The notes under the pieces are model-generated. The model ran no database searches. It was given only the letters and a program-made list of their open reading frames with translations, and was not told the origin of the DNA. A stretch of DNA of 64,000 nucleotides from Marinobacter santoriniensis NKSG1. GTDB lineage: Bacteria > Pseudomonadota > Gammaproteobacteria > Pseudomonadales > Oleiphilaceae. The DNA lies in the NCBI RefSeq assembly GCF_000347775.1, contig NZ_APAT01000022.1:62001-126000 (forward strand). Reading direction: 5' to 3'. The position numbers and the translations under genes are program-made. Positions 59,110 to 64,000 of this stretch are shown here, one piece after another (position 1 is the stretch's first letter; each line of letters opens with the position of its first letter).

Positions 59110-59181
59110 TAACCGCCCGCTTCGATGTCGCCGCCGGGTTGGCCTTACGCAATTTCACAAGTGCTATCGGCGGTTTTTTTA
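59110..59181 (+). terminator. Long-loop terminator-like structure at the NYN 3' end
   Basis: On the plus strand AACCGCC pairs with GGCGGTT across a loop of about 50 bases and is followed by a run of seven T. It overlaps the stop codon of the NYN gene. No plus-strand gene is seen upstream of it except antisense sequence, so it could end an unseen transcript or mark an insertion edge. The rest of 58944-59178 shows nothing else recognisable. Confidence 0.3.
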
Positions 59182-59994
59182 TCCGTGGGGAGGCGTTCGG
59201 CTACCGGGCTTGGGAAGGCCAGATTGAAGGCCGTCTATATGCTCGAATAAATCAGCGTTGACCTCCTGCCAAAGCGGATCGAGGATAAATTCAATGCCCT
59301 CACGCCGTGCCATTTTAGCGGCAGGAACGAAGTCGCTGTCGCCTGCTACCAGAATGATCGTATCGACCTGCTGTTTGAGCGTCAGTGACGCGATATCGAT
59401 GCCAATTCGCATATCCACACCTTTCTGCCGGAGTCCCAGACTTACGGTGCCACCATCCAGTGTGTCCCACAGATCCCGCAGTTTAAGCAGGCTCTGAGTT
59501 TGTTCGGGTGACAGGGTTAGTTTGGTCTCATCAGGCATCGAATCACCGTCTGGCGAGGGAATCTGATCAAGCGCGGACAACCACTCTCGGGTCTTCAGAA
59601 GTTTTTTCGTGTACTTGGGATTGATGGTCCAATCACTGTCTTTATTGACCTTTCCCAGCCGAAGCGCGACTTTTCGCTGTTTTCTGAGAGCATCGAACAG
59701 TTCGTGACGTTGCCTCGCGACATCAGACTTGGAAAAATCGATAGCACGATTATCTATTGGGTGGTGGGCTTTGCCGTCGTAAGGCAGCGCATCGTAGAAG
59801 AAAATTCGGTAAACATGCTGCTGCCACTGTCGATTGCTGTCGCCCGTCAAAGATCTAATGTGCTGCTTGCACATCCGGCGAATGCAATCGGCTATTTTGG
59901 TTATGGTATCGCAACCATCGGCATTTACGAGCTTGGGAAGGCGCTTGAGGAAGAAGCCACCATCGATAAGGATGGCAATGTTGCGGTGGCTCAT
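59179..59994 (-). CDS. NYN-domain (PIN-like) putative ribonuclease
   Basis: 271-residue protein with the NYN/LabA-like PIN fold: first acidic residue in AILIDGGFFLKRL (Asp11), YRIFFYDALPYDGKA, then KGVDMRIGIDIASLTLKQQV and the terminal VAGDSDFVPAAKMARREGIE with two Asp. Relatives are metal-dependent RNases. An insert of about 60 residues (about 115-180) separates the conserved blocks. It ends the minus-strand run of defence-type genes but has its own promoter and a structured leader, so it may act independently. The target is unknown. Confidence 0.85.
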   Translation of the reverse strand: MSHRNIAILIDGGFFLKRLPKLVNADGCDTITKIADCIRRMCKQHIRSLTGDSNRQWQQHVYRIFFYDALPYDGKAHHPIDNRAIDFSKSDVARQRHELFDALRKQRKVALRLGKVNKDSDWTINPKYTKKLLKTREWLSALDQIPSPDGDSMPDETKLTLSPEQTQSLLKLRDLWDTLDGGTVSLGLRQKGVDMRIGIDIASLTLKQQVDTIILVAGDSDFVPAAKMARREGIEFILDPLWQEVNADLFEHIDGLQSGLPKPGSRTPPHG

Positions 59995-59998
59995 GGCT

Positions 59999-60028
59999 GA
60001 CTCCCGAAAGCAGAGATTTTCGAGAGTC
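59999..60028 (-). promoter_or_regulatory. 11-bp hairpin directly ahead of the NYN start codon
   Basis: On the minus strand GACTCTCGAAA pairs with TTTCGGGAGTC (one G-U pair) around an 8-base loop, ending four bases before the ATG, so it would occlude the ribosome site. Candidate translational control element or RNase target. Confidence 0.55.
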
Positions 60029-60039
60029 CAGAAATAAGA

Positions 60040-60084
60040 AAGCCCCAGGGGATCGGCGCACCCTCCGGATGTGTGAGGGGGCTT
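60040..60084 (-). promoter_or_regulatory. Structured element in the NYN leader (stem closing AAGCCCC / GGGGCTT)
   Basis: A 7-bp outer stem encloses a GC-rich region that can form alternative stems, including CCCTC / GAGGG around a 9-base loop and CCC / GGG near the 3' side. On the minus strand the outer stem is followed by TCTTATTT, so the element looks like an attenuator or terminator in the 5' leader. No known riboswitch class recognised. Confidence 0.5.
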
Positions 60085-60110
60085 ACTGCCAAGGGGCGGA
60101 TGTGTTGCGA

Positions 60111-60139
60111 AGTTTGGTAGTCAGGCCCGCTGTTGTCAA
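60111..60139 (-). promoter_or_regulatory. Candidate promoter of the NYN gene
   Basis: Perfect -35 TTGACA (60139-60134) followed after about 17 bases by a weak -10 region (TACCAAACT). Transcription from here gives a leader of about 110 bases carrying both hairpins. Visual match only. The remainder of the 60001-60243 gap shows no other motif. Confidence 0.4.
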
Positions 60140-60243
60140 GTGTCCTTGACGGAAAATGCCGATAACGTCCGTGTTGCATCGTGTCGCCTTTTTCTCAGAT
60201 TATTTTTAACATACTGAATTCTAAAGAGTAGTTCAGAGAGAAG

Positions 60244-61674
60244 CTAAACGGTAGCTTGTTTGCTTCGAGTCTTCTTCACCGGCTTCATTGCCGCCCGCTC
60301 CGCCTTGATCCTCTCCAGCAACGCCTCCGCACTGTTCTCCCCGCTGATCAGCTCTGGGTTATCCTTGCGCCATTGCTCGGTGAGTTCACCCCGGAAGGCC
60401 TTGGCCAAGATGGACTGGGTGAGATTGTTGACACGGACCAGAGCGTTGTTGACCTGTTGTTCGATGCGGTCGGCGTGGGCGAAGAGCTGGTCTACCCGGC
60501 GGACGATTTCGGTTTGTTCCTCCGGACTCGGAACGTTGACCTCCATCTTCTCAAACACCCCCTTCCCAAGCGTGGGTACGCCTGTATTAGAGTTCATCGC
60601 CATTAACAGATAATCGACCACAGAATCGGGTCGGAGTGACCACAAAAGAAATGATGGGCTTACATTTCTACGTGGCCTGACGATAAACACCGTGTGACTA
60701 TATACATAATCGAAACCTTTTGGTGCAAATCGAGCCAGCCCCAAACGGCCTTTTCGCGCAAAAATTATGTCGTCTTCATAGAAACCACACTTACCTTTCC
60801 GCTCGTCGAAAAAGTCACGGCTGACCTGCTTGGCCTTATCCGTTGTCCACCCAGAGTAACCAGCAAATTGCTGCGTAGAGAGAATTGGTATGCCTCCAAA
60901 TTCAGGCTTCGGATATCTATGGGAAGGGTTCGGGTCGAGAACTTCCGCAATGTTCTTCAGTGGCATTGAAGACCATGAATCTTCCTCAAAGTCATGGAGC
61001 GCACGCCACTCCTCCGTCAACCGCCCATTCACCGCCGAAGCCAGCACGGACTGGCGAAAGCGCTTGAGGATTTGCGGGATGCGTTCGAGGCGGGCTTTGG
61101 TGTTTTCCACCTGGGCCAGCAGGGTGTCGAGTTTGTCGGCGATGACTTTTTGTTCGGCCAGGGGGGGCACCGGCACGGAAATCTGCGAGTATTCTTTGAA
61201 CTTCAGATTTCTGAGATTATTGCTCCCTCCTTGGTATTTGATGACTTCTCCCGAGCTATAGAACAATTCCAGATATTTATTCAAGAATCGCTGATCTAGA
61301 GCCGCTGACGGACGCAGGAGTCTCAGAAAGTTAGTTCCAACGACTGGTATATCGAATTGATCTAGGACAGCTTGGTTAATGAGTACAGTACGTCCCACCG
61401 GTTGATCTGGGCCGCCTCCGGAGATTTCGAGAAGAATATCCCCTGGAAGCAATGAACGTTTATCTAGGCTGTTTGCTTTCACTTTGCGGAGGACCGCAGT
61501 GCGACCACTTTCTTTGGACCAGTTTCTGAATTCGGAGCCTCGAATACACGCGACGGCTTGATAGTCTTTTTCTTGGTGATCAGGATCTTTTCCCCAATCT
61601 CCACCAATGATGTGAACAAGAAGGTTCTCGAGGAGTTCAGAGTTCCAGTTGTCTGGAGTTTGAAGCAGGCTCAT
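60244..61674 (-). CDS. hsdS: Type I restriction-modification specificity subunit HsdS
   Basis: 476-residue DNA-recognition subunit with two target-recognition domains, each followed by a conserved spacer helix: VPPLAEQKVIADKLDTLLAQ ...VLASAVNGRLTEEWR after the first (about 170-235), and SPEEQTEIVRRVDQLFAHAD ...ILAKAFRGELTEQWR after the second (about 385-445). It pairs with HsdM to direct adenine methylation at a bipartite site. The ATG overlaps the hsdM stop by four bases. The central recognition regions look lower in GC than the spacers and hsdM, as expected for exchanged domains. Confidence 0.94.
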   Translation of the reverse strand: MSLLQTPDNWNSELLENLLVHIIGGDWGKDPDHQEKDYQAVACIRGSEFRNWSKESGRTAVLRKVKANSLDKRSLLPGDILLEISGGGPDQPVGRTVLINQAVLDQFDIPVVGTNFLRLLRPSAALDQRFLNKYLELFYSSGEVIKYQGGSNNLRNLKFKEYSQISVPVPPLAEQKVIADKLDTLLAQVENTKARLERIPQILKRFRQSVLASAVNGRLTEEWRALHDFEEDSWSSMPLKNIAEVLDPNPSHRYPKPEFGGIPILSTQQFAGYSGWTTDKAKQVSRDFFDERKGKCGFYEDDIIFARKGRLGLARFAPKGFDYVYSHTVFIVRPRRNVSPSFLLWSLRPDSVVDYLLMAMNSNTGVPTLGKGVFEKMEVNVPSPEEQTEIVRRVDQLFAHADRIEQQVNNALVRVNNLTQSILAKAFRGELTEQWRKDNPELISGENSAEALLERIKAERAAMKPVKKTRSKQATV

Positions 61675-63293
61675 TTTCCAGCCTCACCCATCACTTCCCC
61701 CAAAAGCACCCGAGCCCCATCGGCCTCCTCCTCAGCCCCCAACTCCCGAATCAACGCATCCAACTCACCCAGCGCCTGCACCAGTTCCCCCATCGCCTCA
61801 CCCGCCAACACACTCGGCTCCGGCAGATTGGCGGCATCGACACTGTCACTGTCCTTCAGCCAGGAAATATCCAGCGAGTCGCCCTTGTGCTCGGCAATCC
61901 ACTGGCGGCTGAAACTGCGCCAGCGGCTGTGGGCCAGGCGGGGGTCGACGCCTTCGTTTTCGTCGCTGTGCTCCGGCAGGTCGATGGCGTCGGAGTGGAA
62001 GCTGTATTCACCTTCCTTGCGCTCGCTGTCGCCGTTGGGGTTCTCGCCGTATACATCCTCAAACGGCTTCAGGTGCGCGTCGCCAAAGGGCGTGCGTTTG
62101 CCGAAGCTGGGCATGTTGGTACGCAGGTCATAGACCCAGACGTTCTCGGTGCAGTGTTCTTCCTGGTATTTGTCCGTGGTGCTGCCCTTGGTGAAGAACA
62201 GCACGTTGGTTTTCACGCCCTGGGCGTAGAAGATGCCGGTGGGCAGGCGCAAGAGGGTGTGCAGGTTGCACTTGTGCATCAGGTCCCGGCGCACGTCGGT
62301 GCCCACGCCGGCCTCGAACAGTACGTTATCCGGCAATACCACGGCGGCGCGGCCACCGGGTTTGAGGTTGCGGTAGATGTGCTGCAAAAAGGCCAGCTGT
62401 TTGTTGCTGGTTTTGTAGGTCAGGTCATCCCGGGTGATGCTGGCATCGCCGCCTTTGCTGGTGCCGAAGGGCGGGTTGGCGAGGATGACGTCGGCCTTTT
62501 CCAGCCCGGCGCCGGTCTGGCCGAGGGCGTTGCCCAGGTGCACAATGCCCTCGGCATCCCCTTCCATACCGTGCAGCAGGCAGTTCATCAGGGCCAACCG
62601 GCGGGTGCCGGGCACCAGTTCGATGCCCACATAAGCCCGGGTAGTCTGGAAGGTTTTGTCTTTGTCGCTCAGTTCGTACAGGTCGTCGGTCCGGCTTTTG
62701 ATGTATTCGTGGGCGGCAATCAGAAAGCCTGCGGTGCCGGCGGCCGGGTCCTGGATGCGTTCGCCCGGTTGCGGTTTCAGGCAGCGTACCATGGTGTTGA
62801 TCAGGGCACGGGGCGTGAAGTATTGGCCGGCACCGGATTTGGTTTCGTTGGCGTTCTTCTCCAGCAGGCCTTCGTACAGGTCACCCAGGCCGTCTTTCTG
62901 GGCGCTGAACCAGTCGATCTGGTCCAGGGTCTTGATCATCTGTTCCAGATGGCGCGGCTCCCGCAGGCGGGTCTGGGCATCGGCGTAGATGGCACTGATC
63001 AGCGGGTCGTCGTGTACCCGATTGCCCTCGCCATCCTTGCCGGTGGACAGGCTGAGCAGGATGCGTTTGTAGTCATTCAGCAGGTTGATGCCGGATTTGC
63101 CGTTGATATCCGTCCACCGGCAGCCCTCCGGCAGCGGGTGCTTTTTCAGGGTGCCGGCTTCGGTGTTCTCATGGACCATTTTGATAAACAGCAGCAGCAC
63201 CAGTTCGGTAACGTAGTCGGAGTAGTTGATGCCGTCGTCCCGCAGAACGTCGCACAGGTTCCAGAGTTTCTGGACGATGTCGTTGTTGGTCAT
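61671..63293 (-). CDS. hsdM: Type I restriction-modification DNA methyltransferase subunit HsdM
   Basis: 540-residue N6-adenine methyltransferase. The N-terminal HsdM helical domain (WNLCDVLRDDGINYSDYVTE LVLLLFIK) is followed by SAM-binding DPAAGTAGFLIAAHEYI and catalytic ILANPPFGTS (NPPF). The C-terminal extension (about 480-540) is rich in Ala, Glu and Leu. hsdS is translationally coupled downstream. No hsdR restriction subunit is in the window; it may lie beyond the right edge. Confidence 0.95.
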   Translation of the reverse strand: MTNNDIVQKLWNLCDVLRDDGINYSDYVTELVLLLFIKMVHENTEAGTLKKHPLPEGCRWTDINGKSGINLLNDYKRILLSLSTGKDGEGNRVHDDPLISAIYADAQTRLREPRHLEQMIKTLDQIDWFSAQKDGLGDLYEGLLEKNANETKSGAGQYFTPRALINTMVRCLKPQPGERIQDPAAGTAGFLIAAHEYIKSRTDDLYELSDKDKTFQTTRAYVGIELVPGTRRLALMNCLLHGMEGDAEGIVHLGNALGQTGAGLEKADVILANPPFGTSKGGDASITRDDLTYKTSNKQLAFLQHIYRNLKPGGRAAVVLPDNVLFEAGVGTDVRRDLMHKCNLHTLLRLPTGIFYAQGVKTNVLFFTKGSTTDKYQEEHCTENVWVYDLRTNMPSFGKRTPFGDAHLKPFEDVYGENPNGDSERKEGEYSFHSDAIDLPEHSDENEGVDPRLAHSRWRSFSRQWIAEHKGDSLDISWLKDSDSVDAANLPEPSVLAGEAMGELVQALGELDALIRELGAEEEADGARVLLGEVMGEAGK

Positions 63294-63372
63294 GGGGGAT
63301 CCTTTGAGAGACGCGCCGTTTTCGTTAGCGCCTCATGTATAAAAAATGCCAAAATCTTTGCACGTTGCGGGG

Positions 63373-63407
63373 GACATGTTAAGAAAAGCGGGTTTTCTTA
63401 ACATGTC
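63373..63407. repeat. Perfect 15-bp inverted repeat at the rloB-like stop, upstream of hsdM
   Basis: GACATGTTAAGAAAA / TTTTCTTAACATGTC around a GCGGG loop. It contains the stop codon of the RloB-like gene and lies about 80-115 bases ahead of hsdM. It lacks a T-tract outside the stem, so it may be an operator or mRNA-processing/terminator hairpin separating the two gene pairs. Confidence 0.85.
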
Positions 63408-63937
63408 GTGCAGTTTGCTTCTTGCCGTAGCGTTTGTCGTAGGGACACAACAGATTTGTTTGTGGTTGCTGTGAGTACTGGTTCAGGAAAAAGTCTCTGA
63501 TAGGCATCACTGCTTGTGTGCGCGCCGTCCAGTGCAGGATGGAGCCGCTTTTTCAGAGAGCTTGCCGATTCATGTTCTCTGACCGGCTCACCCAATACAT
63601 CCAAAAGGGCTCCCTCTAGGCAGGTTGGTGACCATAGAATAATAGTATAGCCGTTGGACTTTGCTTTCCTCCGGTCTTGTTCCGTTGGCGGGACATCAGA
63701 ATCTAACACCAGAATCCTGTGGTCATAGTCTTCACCACGAAAACTTCGAACGGCATTGGTAATGATATTGCCGGGGGAGCCGCCATCGCCTGCTTCAACT
63801 TTTGCCCTTCTCCCACTGCCCCGTGGGCAGAAAATCTGTTTCATGTGGGTAATAAAGGCTTTGTCGTCTGCGCCTTCCCCCACAACTAATAATGTGGTTT
63901 GAACAAGGGCCTTTCGTTTACTGCGTCCTTTCGCCAT
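63398..63937 (-). CDS. RloB-like TOPRIM-fold protein
   Basis: 179-residue protein. An N-terminal LLVVGEGADDKAFITHM (TOPRIM-like Glu), then RILVLDSDVPP (DxD) and SPTCLEGALLDVLG resemble the RloB/OLD-associated TOPRIM family, which partners with an AAA ATPase and is often found inside type I restriction loci. It starts eight bases after the stop of an upstream gene, with GAGGAGAAC as ribosome site. Predicted role: nuclease or effector of an anti-phage ATPase-TOPRIM pair (inference). A DUF4435-type TOPRIM identity is an alternative. Confidence 0.6.
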   Translation of the reverse strand: MAKGRSKRKALVQTTLLVVGEGADDKAFITHMKQIFCPRGSGRRAKVEAGDGGSPGNIITNAVRSFRGEDYDHRILVLDSDVPPTEQDRRKAKSNGYTIILWSPTCLEGALLDVLGEPVREHESASSLKKRLHPALDGAHTSSDAYQRLFPEPVLTATTNKSVVSLRQTLRQEANCTTC

Positions 63938-63944
63938 GTTCTCC

Positions 63945-64000
63945 TCAAATTTCCGGTACCGCTCCTAATGCGCCCGCCATGTATTTGGCATAGAGATTGT
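63945..64000 (-). CDS. C-terminal end of an upstream gene, probably an RloA-like AAA ATPase (cut by the window edge)
   Basis: The last 18 codons before a TGA read NLYAKYMAGALGAVPEI, the kind of C-terminus seen in AAA ATPases that precede RloB genes. Only 56 bases are visible, so the identity rests mainly on position directly upstream of the TOPRIM gene. Confidence 0.45.
   Translation of the reverse strand, partial: NLYAKYMAGALGAVPEI

Noticed and set aside
58944..59178. ANR/FNR anaerobox for the arc operon
   Set aside because: TTGAT half-sites occur (about 59069) but no half-site at the right spacing; not good enough to call.
59100..59181. Integron attC-like site
   Set aside because: The inverted arms lack the conserved core and inverse-core ends, and no integrase or cassette array is present.
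61887..63401. 504-codon plus-strand frame opposite hsdM
   Set aside because: The minus strand encodes a complete HsdM with SAM and NPPF motifs; the opposite frame is Val/Gly/Gln-rich without motifs.

Overview
The window is a high-GC gammaproteobacterial chromosome segment spanning the replication origin. The origin neighbourhood (mnmE-yidC-yidD-rnpA-rpmH / oriC / dnaA-dnaN-...-recF-gyrB), a recC-recB-recD operon, an ectoine hydroxylase and a DmdC-type acyl-CoA dehydrogenase suggest a halophilic or marine member of the Marinobacter/Pseudomonadales-Alteromonadales neighbourhood. The genus is inferred from gene content only.

Layout. 1-11.4 kb: 5' part of mnmG on the minus strand, an LplT-like MFS transporter, an EAL protein, an RND pump with its adaptor, a Cache-GGDEF-EAL protein and a Sel1-type lipoprotein. 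11.4-11.6 kb: a decayed copy of the 3' end of mnmE. 11.7-18.9 kb: DUF3833 lipoprotein, DmdC-like acyl-CoA dehydrogenase, a lone ectD, and a GT2-VTT-GT39 envelope glycosylation cassette. 18.9-22.9 kb: intact mnmE, yidC, yidD, rnpA, rpmH, transcribed away from the origin. 22.9-23.5 kb: oriC. 23.5-31.2 kb: dnaA, dnaN, an ABC1/UbiB-like kinase gene inserted with its own terminator, recF, gyrB. 31.2-38.6 kb: VC0807-type membrane protein, gabT, two divergent ABC exporters (one Atm1-like), a PAS-GGDEF diguanylate cyclase. 38.6-52.8 kb: DNA-repair block, with recC-recB-recD on the minus strand and, diverging from it, a DUF4864 protein, a FAN1-type VRR-NUC nuclease and an XPD/DinG-like helicase with an N-terminal RecB-type nuclease domain. 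52.9-58.9 kb: type II sulfide:quinone oxidoreductase and an arginine deiminase operon (yfcC-like carrier, arcA, arcB, arcC). 59.2-64 kb: a defence-like locus with a NYN RNase-like gene behind a structured leader, hsdS, hsdM, an RloB-like TOPRIM protein and the tail of an upstream gene that is probably its ATPase partner.

Most notable: (i) the mnmE 3' remnant, 7.3 kb beyond the intact gene, fits DNA inserted at the 3' end of mnmE, the site used by SGI1-family islands; (ii) the type I methylase/specificity genes with an RloAB-like pair and a NYN gene that has its own promoter and two hairpins in its leader; (iii) a paired FAN1 nuclease and nuclease-helicase diverging from recBCD; (iv) an oriC-like AT-rich patch with DnaA-box matches upstream of mnmG, in addition to the main oriC. 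I saw no tRNA, rRNA, CRISPR array, insertion sequence or integrase.
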